A stretch of DNA of 64,000 nucleotides, taken from positions 1 through 64,000 of the forward strand of contig CAZGBJ010000011.1 of NCBI GenBank assembly GCA_964523895.1. Reading direction: 5' to 3'. The notes under the pieces are model-generated. The model saw only the letters and a program-made list of their open reading frames with translations. It had not been told where the DNA came from and did not search any database. Both the position numbers and the translations under genes were made by a program. Numbering within the stretch: position 1 is the stretch's first letter; the number at the start of each line of letters is the position of its first letter. This document shows, piece after piece, positions 35,106-43,175 of the stretch. The stretch comes from UBA7359 sp964523895 (lineage in GTDB: Bacteria > Pseudomonadota > Gammaproteobacteria > Eutrophobiales > Eutrophobiaceae).

Positions 35106-36518
35106 CTAGTTTGTATGTTCGAAATGTTTAGCAATGACTTCCGCTACGCAACAGGTTAATTTCTTTGCCGTGGGGATATGCAAGAATTCATTCGGACCAT
35201 GTGCATTGGAACCTGGTCCAAGTACACCGGTTATTAAAAATTGTGCATCCGGAAATTTTTCACCGAGCATGCCCATGAAAGGAATAGACCAGCCTTCGCC
35301 CATGTGTACAGCCGGTTTATTAAAATAATTCATTGAAGCATCATCCAATGCTTGTTCCAGCCACGGTGCCACTTCAGGCGCCATCCAACCACTTGCCGCC
35401 CAATCCGGAGTGAAACTGATTTCCGCTCCATAAGGAGGATCGCTAATTAATAATTCTTCCAATTTTTTGCTGGCACGTTCGGCATTACAGGTTGGCGGTA
35501 AACGCATGGATAATTTAATGGAGGTTGATGGGCGTAATACATTACCGCCGGATTCGATATTGGGTAAGCCATCAATACCAATATAAGATAAAGCAGGTCG
35601 CCAGCTTCGATTCAGTATTAATTCAACCGGATCATTATTCATTGGATGCATATTGTCTTTCATCGGGAAACGTTTAAAAACATCGTCGCCCATCATTTCT
35701 GCTGCACGATGTGCTTGTTGTTGTCGCTTGTTGGGAATATCAACATGGAACTCATCAGCAAAAATTTGACCGGTAACGGGATCTTCAAGTCGATCCAGTA
35801 GTTGTCTCAATATTCGAAAACTGGAAGGCACAATGCCACTGGCATCACCAGAATGAATGCCTTCATTCAGTACCGCTACTTTTAATGTACCGCCGATCAA
35901 TCCACGTAATGATGTTGTTGACCAGAGTTGATCATAATTGCCACAACCGGAATCAAGACAAATAACTAATTCAGGTGTGCCGATCTGATCCGATAAATGA
36001 TCAATATAAAAAGGAAGGTCGTAGCTGCCACTTTCTTCACAGGCTTCAATGATGATGACACATCGCGCATGTGGAATGGATTGTTCCTGTAATGCTTTGA
36101 TTGCCAGCAGAGAAGCAAACGTGGCATAACCATCATCCGCACCGCCGCGACCATATAGCTTGTCGCCATCTAAAACAGGTTTCCATGGATCCAGTCCGTC
36201 GCGCCAGCTCGACATTTCAGGTTGTTTGTCAAGGTGACCATAGAGCAAAACGGTATCGTCACAATTTCCCGATATTTCTATATAGATGAGTGGCGTGCGT
36301 TCAGCTAATCGAACGACTTCCAGAGTCATCCCTTTAAGCTCTTGTTTTTGACACCAAGTTACAAACTGTTCAACAACTTTGTCCATATGACCATGTTTTT
36401 GCCAATCAGGGTCAAATGCCGGTGATTTATTTGGAATACGGATGTATTCAAGCAGTTCCGGGATGACGAAAGTATCCCATTCGTGTTGACAGAATGACGT
36501 TGTTATATTTTTATTCAT
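35106..36518 (-). CDS. M20 family metallopeptidase
   Basis: A di-zinc carboxypeptidase or dipeptidase of 470 residues from MNKNITTSF. Metal ligands are visible in LLYGHLDKQP (His, Asp), GRGGADDGYA (bridging Asp) and IEACEESGS (catalytic Glu pair). A dimerisation domain lies in the middle, and a further His ligand is likely in GPGSNAHGPNEFLH. An upstream in-frame ATG at 36548 would add ten residues; neither start has a clear ribosome site. Peptide substrate unknown. Confidence 0.88.
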   Translation of the reverse strand: MNKNITTSFCQHEWDTFVIPELLEYIRIPNKSPAFDPDWQKHGHMDKVVEQFVTWCQKQELKGMTLEVVRLAERTPLIYIEISGNCDDTVLLYGHLDKQPEMSSWRDGLDPWKPVLDGDKLYGRGGADDGYATFASLLAIKALQEQSIPHARCVIIIEACEESGSYDLPFYIDHLSDQIGTPELVICLDSGCGNYDQLWSTTSLRGLIGGTLKVAVLNEGIHSGDASGIVPSSFRILRQLLDRLEDPVTGQIFADEFHVDIPNKRQQQAHRAAEMMGDDVFKRFPMKDNMHPMNNDPVELILNRSWRPALSYIGIDGLPNIESGGNVLRPSTSIKLSMRLPPTCNAERASKKLEELLISDPPYGAEISFTPDWAASGWMAPEVAPWLEQALDDASMNYFNKPAVHMGEGWSIPFMGMLGEKFPDAQFLITGVLGPGSNAHGPNEFLHIPTAKKLTCCVAEVIAKHFEHTN

Positions 36519-36644
36519 ATAGTCTATAGACCGTCTCTTTTGCGACATTGGTCAAAAAAAGAATTTTCACATATATAGACATTATCTCACAGGACTTATG
36601 CTATTTAAGGTATGCTTGCCTTGTTAAATTATTGGAGAAGGAAG

Positions 36645-36818
36645 ATGACTAACGTATTACGTATTTTAAGTGTAGTAATGTTTTTTAGTTTGGCCGCTTG
36701 TGGCGGAGATGATTCGGATAGCATGTCAGAATCAATGGATGCATCAGCTAAAACATTTATGCACGATCAGGATGTGATCTATCAAGATGAGATTTATGCT
36801 GGCTGGCCTTATAACTAA
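36645..36818 (+). CDS. small lipoprotein ending in a VIYQ-EIYA-WPY motif
   Basis: A 57-residue lipoprotein. From ATG 36645, behind GGAGAAGG, the signal FFSLAAC has its lipobox Cys at 19. The mature part is about 39 residues, acidic and Ser/Met-rich, and ends with VIYQDEIYAGWPYN. The same motif occurs at residues 77-89 of the next protein. It looks like a relative of that protein lacking the cupredoxin domain. Function unknown. Confidence 0.78.
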   Translation: MTNVLRILSVVMFFSLAACGGDDSDSMSESMDASAKTFMHDQDVIYQDEIYAGWPYN

Positions 36819-36843
36819 TAATAGAGGTAGTGTTTGAGCGTTC

Positions 36844-37536
36844 ATGTTTAATCACTCGAAAGTTTATTTATTCCTGATTTTATCGGCTGGATTACTAGTT
36901 GCTTGTGGCGAGAGTGATGCTCCCGAAGAGGAATTAACTGAATCAGCGATTGAAATTTCTGCTGTTCAATTGCCGGCGGAAGACCCTGATATGACGGTAG
37001 TAGAAGCATTAGAAATAGACGTAGTCGAGGAGATGCCGATAGAGCGCGAGATTAACTATTTACCAAATCAAGTTATCTATCAGGAAGAAATTTACGCCAA
37101 CTGGCCATACACTGAAGCGCCTCCAACAGAGGAGGCAGTTTCAGAAACTGCTGAACCAGGGGTAAAAGCCAACCCGCAAACGCACACCATAAATGCTGAA
37201 GCGAGAGTGTTTAAACCGGACACGATATACGTCAATCCGGGTGATACGGTAGGCTGGACTAACATGACATCACATAACACAGTATCGATAGAAGGTTTGA
37301 TTCCCGAGGGTGCTACGTCTTGGGCGAGTAAATTGGGTCAAAACTTGAAAGTAACGTTAGATGTCGAAGGTATCTATGCTTATGTTTGTCAACCGCATAT
37401 TGGTTTCGGCATGGTGGGTTTGATAGTTGTTGGTAAGCCTGCAAATCTTGAAGAGGTTAAAGCCTTTGCCAGAGATAACTTGCAAGGTCCTTTCCGTAGA
37501 ATCATAGGCAAGTTAAACAAAGTAAAAATTCCTTAA
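36844..37536 (+). CDS. lipoprotein with C-terminal cupredoxin (pseudoazurin-like) domain
   Basis: A 230-residue lipoprotein with lipid-bearing Cys21 (GLLVACGESD). After an acidic linker comes VIYQEEIYANWPY (77-89), then a cupredoxin from about 112. Type 1 copper ligands are visible: His144 (TSHNTVS), Cys182, His185 and Met190 in VCQPHIGFGM, the C-x2-H-x4-M spacing of pseudoazurin. A periplasmic electron carrier tethered to a membrane is the natural reading. It follows the small lipoprotein by 25 bases. Confidence 0.87.
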   Translation: MFNHSKVYLFLILSAGLLVACGESDAPEEELTESAIEISAVQLPAEDPDMTVVEALEIDVVEEMPIEREINYLPNQVIYQEEIYANWPYTEAPPTEEAVSETAEPGVKANPQTHTINAEARVFKPDTIYVNPGDTVGWTNMTSHNTVSIEGLIPEGATSWASKLGQNLKVTLDVEGIYAYVCQPHIGFGMVGLIVVGKPANLEEVKAFARDNLQGPFRRIIGKLNKVKIP

Positions 37537-37548
37537 GCATTAAATATA

Positions 37549-38106
37549 TCAGATTTCTTCGCGTAGTAGTTCTTTGATCTTTTTATCGATTTCTATTGCT
37601 TGCTGATCACCTTCATGTGTTTCCCCGAAATAAACTGCGCGAACATTGGATTTTTTATCAATTAAATAAAACGCCGGCCAATATTTATTATGCATGGCTC
37701 GCCAGTAAGTAAAATCGTTATCGATCATGATGGGATGATGTAATTTAAATTCTTTTACCTTTGCTTCGATATTACTCCTGACTTTTTCGTGACTGAATTC
37801 AGGTGTATGTACACCAATGACTTGTAGGCCTTTTGACTCAAGACGTTTTTCCAGACTGTTCATCCAGGGGAAGGATTTGTAACAATTCCAGCAATCAAAA
37901 GTCCAGAAATCGAGTAGTACGACTTTGCCTGTCAGGTCATCAAGTGATAACGGTTCTGAATTAATCCAATCTTTATGTGTATTGTGATGAAACTCAGCAG
38001 CCGGAAATGGCTCACTTAACGTGCCGGCAAGTGAGGGCGTTAGTGTTGTGAATGTCACAACAATACTAAGCGTAATAATCAATATATTAATGGTTAGTCG
38101 TTCCAT
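37549..38106 (-). CDS. periplasmic thioredoxin-like protein
   Basis: A 185-residue exported redoxin. A signal peptide or anchor (INILIITLSIVVTFTTLTPSLA) precedes a TlpA/DipZ-like thioredoxin fold with Cys72-Trp-Asn-Cys75 (FDCWNCYKSFPW) and the cis-Pro loop YWPAFYLI. It converges with the cupredoxin gene, 12 bases apart. Thiol-disulfide exchange in the periplasm is likely. Confidence 0.83.
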   Translation of the reverse strand: MERLTINILIITLSIVVTFTTLTPSLAGTLSEPFPAAEFHHNTHKDWINSEPLSLDDLTGKVVLLDFWTFDCWNCYKSFPWMNSLEKRLESKGLQVIGVHTPEFSHEKVRSNIEAKVKEFKLHHPIMIDNDFTYWRAMHNKYWPAFYLIDKKSNVRAVYFGETHEGDQQAIEIDKKIKELLREEI

Positions 38107-38180
38107 GCCTTTCGCCTTTCTAATACAATTTAGTCTACGACAGTAATTATCTTTTCTTGTTCAATACTAGAGTTAACAAA

Positions 38181-38708
38181 ATGACGATTAGAAGCTTGCA
38201 GGACAAAACACCCACTATCGCCGATTCTGCATTTGTCGATGAAACGGCCTTGGTCATTGGCGATGTCACTATTGGTGAAGACAGTTCAATTTGGCCGATG
38301 ACTGTGGTCAGAGGTGATGTGCAAAAGATCACTATTGGCAAGCGAACAAATATTCAGGATGCCTGTGTTTGTCATGTCACCCATGACGGCGAATACACTC
38401 CAGGGGGTTTTCCCTTAACGATAGGTGATGGTGTGACAGCTGGTCATCGCGCGACCTTACATGCCTGTACTATTGGTGACTATTGTCTCATCGGTATGTC
38501 CGCAACCATTATGGATGGTGCTGTTTTGGGAGACAGGCTGATTATTGGTGCTGGAGGATTAGTGCCAGCAGGTAAGAAACTGGAAGGCGGCTATCTTTAT
38601 GTCGGCAGTCCGGTGAAACAAGTGCGTAAGTTAAATGAAAAAGAACTCGCCTTTCTTGAATATTCTGCAAAACACTATGCCCGTCTAAAAAGTGAACATT
38701 CAGTTTAA
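38181..38708 (+). CDS. gamma-carbonic anhydrase family protein
   Basis: A left-handed beta-helix hexapeptide protein of 175 residues from ATG 38181. Repeats such as VIGDVTIGEDSSIWP and NIQDACVCHV are typical of YrdA/PaaY. The zinc His candidates lie in CHVTHDG, TAGHRATLHAC. The activity (CO2 hydration) is unproven in many members. A TTG at 38157 is a less likely start. It is divergent to the thioredoxin-like gene. Confidence 0.9.
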   Translation: MTIRSLQDKTPTIADSAFVDETALVIGDVTIGEDSSIWPMTVVRGDVQKITIGKRTNIQDACVCHVTHDGEYTPGGFPLTIGDGVTAGHRATLHACTIGDYCLIGMSATIMDGAVLGDRLIIGAGGLVPAGKKLEGGYLYVGSPVKQVRKLNEKELAFLEYSAKHYARLKSEHSV

Positions 38709-38933
38709 TCTTGATCTAAATATTTTTATTTTTTATATATTAATAATTCTTTTATAATTAATAACCTTAAGTGTTTTTATCTAAACAGATTAGACATTGA
38801 TGTATGTAATGAAGTTAGAATATTTATTAGATTCGTTATTAACGTATATAAATGGTGGAAGTGTCTGGGTAATGAAGGTTAATATGACGTTGTAGGGACA
38901 CGTTAATAACACCAAATAAGATTAAGAAGAAAC

Positions 38934-41900
38934 ATGAATTTATTTAGACAAACGATCGCTAGATTGAAACTATTGTTCGTTTGTCTGCTCGCACCATTCT
39001 TTTTATTTTTTTCATTTTCATCTTGGGCTGTCGATTTTGGTATCGCTGCGACTGAAAATAATGTCACGGTAAAACAAAACCTTCTTTCCTCTCCTCTGCA
39101 ATTGATTATTTATCGTGATGATTTTGATGGACCAATTGATGTTGATGTAAATGTAAAAGGCGGCGGGCGTGATGTTGAAGCTTATGTTCATAACGACAAA
39201 TCGCTAAAAGGTGGAGATCAGGATAAAAAAGAAATAGACCTGAATATTAGTACAGGTCGATATGCTGAAAATGGTACCTATGAAGTTACAGTAACTTCAA
39301 CCGGTACAGTTAATGGTCAACGTCGCACAAGGGTGGCGACTTTTACAATAACTGTACAGCGTGACGATACATTTGATATTACGGTAAAACCTCAAACAGT
39401 ATCTGTACCACAAGGCGGTGTAACCAGTAATAAAGTAGAGGTATCAGATACCGGTAGTTTTAATGATCCGGTTTATCTTGAGATTGGTAGTGGTCTGGGC
39501 AAAACGTTGGATGGTTTCAGTTTTGAGTTTTCTGGAGGCGGAGGTGATCATGCTCCAGCCAATCGTTCGGATCTGTTAGTTGGTTCATCGCATTGGATAC
39601 CCAATGCAGGTACAAATGGTAAAAGCAGCAGTACATTAACGATTACGACTTATCCTGATACACCGCCAGGTGAATATACTTTTTATGTTTATGGTCGGCG
39701 GGATACAAAAATTACAGTTGACCGAGTTGTCAGTGGGACTAGAGATACAGTACCTTATGAATCATTAAAGATTTCTACCAGACGTGCGGCATTCAATGTT
39801 GTTGTCACTGCTGACCCTGCATTTATTGGTTTAATCGAACCGGTAGATTTTGAAATTTATCCCGGCGTCGCCGAAATGATTACGCCTCCGCGACCCAATT
39901 TTTATTTGAATCAGATTCATGTTTCTGCACCTCGATCAATTAATACCGTTAAGACGAAAGCTGCATTAGATACAAACGTTGAAGGTATAACCGTATCGAT
40001 GATGCATAGTAAGAATGTAGATAAGGTTAATACACATTATTTACGAGTAGAGGTGAATGACGCAGCTAAACCGGGAACTTATTACGCAACTGTGACTGGG
40101 ACTTCTAAGGGCACGAATAATCAAACGTTAAGTAAAAAAACGAGAGTTGCGATTATTGTTCCGGATAAGACTAAAAAAGAAAAGCCAAAGGTCTCTTTAA
40201 ATAGTGACCCTAAACCAGATTTGTTAATTGGTAATTACGTACCCATCGATATCAATTGTCTGGGTCAAGGATGCACGACGGGAAAGTCAGGAATTTGTTT
40301 AGGTGACACCTGTCCGTCATCTGTCGATTTATTTTGTCCAGGTAGTGGTTGCCCAGAAAATATCAATATAACTTGCTTAGGCGATCCTTGCACGAATTCT
40401 GTCGGTATAGATTGTGAATTTGGAGTCTGTGATCCATCAATGAGTGCTTTTTGTGAAAATAATGAGTGTTCTGGTGAATTCATTCTTCCTGGTTCTATTT
40501 TTGCTGATGGTTTTGAATCAGGCGATGTAACAAGCTGGTCAGATACTTCTACTGGCATCTCATCGGATAGAGGCGCAGGAACTTCAACATCAACAACTGG
40601 AGCATTGACTGGTACAGGTGATTCCAGTTCACCGGCTCCTGCTCTTCCTAGCGGTGTCGATGCAACTAATATTCATCCGGATAGAGATGCCATACCTCCA
40701 TCCAACTTTGATCTACAACAGTTAAAACAATTAGCTAATCTGATTAAAGTGGTGGCTGAGAATTGTGGTAAGGATTTAGAATGCCCAGTAATCGATTGTA
40801 ATAAAGCGAAACAGTTTTTGCAGGTGTTGTATGAAGCTAAACGGCACATGGAAAAGATGAAAGGATGGTCGGCACAAGCTAGTACTGATTTTCTAAATCA
40901 CAGAAATTCCCTGGTAGAGCAATCGATCATTACCAGTACAAATTCAGGTAATGCAATATGGGCACAAGGAGTGCATCAGTTTTTGCACAATCTGGGTAGT
41001 TTGCTTCTTGATATTGCGGCATTGGCCGACACTATTGAGTCGCTAGCAACAGACGGTTTAGACCCATCCAAAGTGAAGAATCTGGATACTTTATACGAAA
41101 CGTTAAAGACCTACGAGAGTGCCGTTAATACGGTTACTTCACAAGGGGGTGACGGTTCGCCTACCCCACTTGGTGGTGCGACAGCAGACGCTGATGAAAT
41201 GCTGGGATTGAATAATACAAGTGTTAGCTCATTAAAAAGTGATTTAACCGACACGATTAGTGCTATAGAGAGGTTTAAAGATGGGAAACCGTGGAAGGCC
41301 GGCAGAAATGTAGGACAAATCGTAGGTCGCGTGCTTAAGGATATATCACAGGGTGAAATGGATGAAAGAGCAAGACGCATTGCAGCATTAGCACAAAACC
41401 TAAGGGCGGAAGAAGGAGTGACTACCTCTGCGCATAATGGTTATTCTGAAGCGGTGACACGTCGCAACCTAGTTGAGGATACATCTGCAGCTTTAGATGC
41501 TGCCTATAGCGCACTTCACGCTTGTATAGTGAAACATTGCCGCAGTGCTGGTTCATTAACTTCCCCAACTGAACCATCATTCACCGGATGGGGTCAGGCA
41601 TTGCGATATTACAATGCATTAATACCACGAATGAATACGGCATTAGCTAGTTATACTGGTGGGATTGAGTTCAAGGAACGTGAAGATTGTGTTGATCCCG
41701 CAGTATCTCTACCTGATCCTGGAGATAATGCCTTGGCTGCCTTTGCAGCTTTATTTACAGGTGATACCTCTATTTCAAATGGGCAGGTAACAACTACTAG
41801 AGGTACGCCAGTAGACTCTGTTGTTGATGAGCTGTCTAAACCATTGCGTCCGATCACGACGAATTGCACACCCTGTCAGTCTATTGCTCAGGAATACAAT

Positions 41901-42626
41901 CGAAAAATAAACGAGATTAAAGAACTCCAAATGCAACTGGAAACAGCGATAGATGAGCAGGAAAAGGCGCAAAAAGAATTTGATAGACTAGCAGCGACAT
42001 ATAACTCTTATCAGTTTCCGACCGAATATACTAACCCCAATGGGAAGAAGGGTTATAGTGTTAGTGGTCTAACTTCCGAGGGTTTGCGTTGGACTGTATA
42101 TTATTACGACCATATTGGAAGCGATAGTTATGGATCTGGCTACGATCTTTCTGATATGCAGACAACCAAAGAGAAAGTTAGACAAAAGCGCGATGAGGTT
42201 CAAATTGCGCTAGTCGAAGCCGCAGCCAAGGTCAGGGACTTAACCTTTCAACGTGATGTAGCCTATAAGGCTCTGACCGGTATTACGATTAACCTGGTTC
42301 GTTGTGAACGACAGTGCGCAATCGTAAGAATAATTAACGTTATTAGTTTGATCGGTAACAACCCATTTGACCGTCAGGATCCAATATCGCAAGAAAGTGG
42401 TAATACAAACGAAGCGACTATCCAAGTTGTTAATAATATCCCTATTAGTCGTTTGACGCTTATTGGCGCCGAGCCTGGTTGCCCTAACCCTAATGGAAAT
42501 CATTATCACGGTAATGCCAATAACTGTAATGGCGTTTTCACGGTCGATCCGGATCCACCTGGTTGTGGCCATGGTAGGGTTACCAGTGTAGTGACTATCC
42601 CCGTTTCATCCTGTCCGGATTTGTAA
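38934..42626 (+). CDS. large secreted multidomain protein, unknown function
   Basis: 1230 residues, not recognised as a known family. A long signal peptide ends near residue 32 (FFSFSSWA-VDFG). About 33-420 looks like three beta-sandwich domains (each ending in VTVTSTGT, TFYVYGRR or YYATVTGT segments). Residues 442-512 are six exact 13-residue Cys-x4-Cys repeats. FADGFESGDVTSW near 524 resembles a motif seen in secreted gammaproteobacterial proteins. A Ser/Thr linker leads to a helical half with coiled coils (about 985-1020, 1080-1115) bracketed by CTPC and CERQC. The end is His/Gly/Cys-rich. First gene of a three-gene operon. Confidence 0.7.
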   Translation: MNLFRQTIARLKLLFVCLLAPFFLFFSFSSWAVDFGIAATENNVTVKQNLLSSPLQLIIYRDDFDGPIDVDVNVKGGGRDVEAYVHNDKSLKGGDQDKKEIDLNISTGRYAENGTYEVTVTSTGTVNGQRRTRVATFTITVQRDDTFDITVKPQTVSVPQGGVTSNKVEVSDTGSFNDPVYLEIGSGLGKTLDGFSFEFSGGGGDHAPANRSDLLVGSSHWIPNAGTNGKSSSTLTITTYPDTPPGEYTFYVYGRRDTKITVDRVVSGTRDTVPYESLKISTRRAAFNVVVTADPAFIGLIEPVDFEIYPGVAEMITPPRPNFYLNQIHVSAPRSINTVKTKAALDTNVEGITVSMMHSKNVDKVNTHYLRVEVNDAAKPGTYYATVTGTSKGTNNQTLSKKTRVAIIVPDKTKKEKPKVSLNSDPKPDLLIGNYVPIDINCLGQGCTTGKSGICLGDTCPSSVDLFCPGSGCPENINITCLGDPCTNSVGIDCEFGVCDPSMSAFCENNECSGEFILPGSIFADGFESGDVTSWSDTSTGISSDRGAGTSTSTTGALTGTGDSSSPAPALPSGVDATNIHPDRDAIPPSNFDLQQLKQLANLIKVVAENCGKDLECPVIDCNKAKQFLQVLYEAKRHMEKMKGWSAQASTDFLNHRNSLVEQSIITSTNSGNAIWAQGVHQFLHNLGSLLLDIAALADTIESLATDGLDPSKVKNLDTLYETLKTYESAVNTVTSQGGDGSPTPLGGATADADEMLGLNNTSVSSLKSDLTDTISAIERFKDGKPWKAGRNVGQIVGRVLKDISQGEMDERARRIAALAQNLRAEEGVTTSAHNGYSEAVTRRNLVEDTSAALDAAYSALHACIVKHCRSAGSLTSPTEPSFTGWGQALRYYNALIPRMNTALASYTGGIEFKEREDCVDPAVSLPDPGDNALAAFAALFTGDTSISNGQVTTTRGTPVDSVVDELSKPLRPITTNCTPCQSIAQEYNRKINEIKELQMQLETAIDEQEKAQKEFDRLAATYNSYQFPTEYTNPNGKKGYSVSGLTSEGLRWTVYYYDHIGSDSYGSGYDLSDMQTTKEKVRQKRDEVQIALVEAAAKVRDLTFQRDVAYKALTGITINLVRCERQCAIVRIINVISLIGNNPFDRQDPISQESGNTNEATIQVVNNIPISRLTLIGAEPGCPNPNGNHYHGNANNCNGVFTVDPDPPGCGHGRVTSVVTIPVSSCPDL
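40257..40469 (+). repeat. six tandem 13-residue Cys-x4-Cys protein repeats
   Basis: Within the large secreted protein, cysteines fall at 442/447, 455/460, 468/473, 481/486, 494/499 and 507/512. The units CLGQGC, CLGDTC, CPGSGC, CLGDPC, CEFGVC and CENNEC are each separated by seven residues. The period of 39 bases is strict although the DNA has diverged. An alternating I/V-x-I/L/F before each Cys suggests a small solenoid held by disulfides. Confidence 0.85.
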
Positions 42627-42638
42627 GGGTAAATAGAT

Positions 42639-43175
42639 ATGAATAATTTTTATCCAATTAAGATAATAAATATCTCCAGGCTAGTCTTGCTACTTTGTTT
42701 GTTAGCCTTGGTAAGTAGCCCATCGCAGGCACGACAGTTTCGTTTATTAACGCCAATTGCCTCGCCCGAAGAATCGGCCGCTCATCTTCCAGCCGGTGCC
42801 AAGCCAGTAGAAAATGTTCAACCACTCTCCCGGCAAGAGGTTGAACCAATGGTTAGACAGCTGATTGAACAATGGAATACATCTGAGATGTCATCTACCT
42901 TATCCGAGAAGTTCTATGATAAAAGCCGACTCATGGACGTGATGGATACGGGTGTTCCCCGTGACGCCAAGCTGCGTATTCAAAGCATCCAGGGAATTCA
43001 GACCTTACAACAATATAGTCAATCTGGCACAGGTGGTGACCGTGGCGAGATAGTCAGTATTGTCTCAGCGACAGTGCAAACTCAACTTGAATTTAATAGT
43101 GCGACTGCTGGATTTGTCAGTCGTACCGGAACCAATGAATTTCTTTTGGAAATTACAACGGCTGCGCCACCATGA
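42639..43175 (+). CDS. small exported protein of the envelope operon
   Basis: 178 residues, unrecognised. A signal peptide (LVLLLCLLALVSSPSQA-RQF) is clear. The mature protein has a helical middle (VEPMVRQLIEQWN) and a beta-rich C-terminal part (GEIVSIVSATVQTQLEFN, NEFLLEIT). It begins 12 bases after the large secreted protein and overlaps the barrel gene by ATGA, so the three are one translational unit. Confidence 0.7.
   Translation: MNNFYPIKIINISRLVLLLCLLALVSSPSQARQFRLLTPIASPEESAAHLPAGAKPVENVQPLSRQEVEPMVRQLIEQWNTSEMSSTLSEKFYDKSRLMDVMDTGVPRDAKLRIQSIQGIQTLQQYSQSGTGGDRGEIVSIVSATVQTQLEFNSATAGFVSRTGTNEFLLEITTAAPP

Larger units (their letters stand above)
34613..35108. mobile_element. inverted-repeat element carrying a GxxExxY gene
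   Basis: The left arm begins TTGCCACAGAGAGCACAGAG (34613) and the right arm is TCTCTGTGTTCTC at 35031-35043, resuming as TCTGTGGCTA at 35099-35108. These are the same arms that bound gene-free copies at 16.1, 23.9 and 47.4 kb. The GxxExxY gene fills the centre, and its TGA stop (34634-34636) is part of the left arm. The right arm is split by a 46 bp palindromic insert. The TAG of the M20 gene uses the last bases of the element. Confidence 0.75.
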
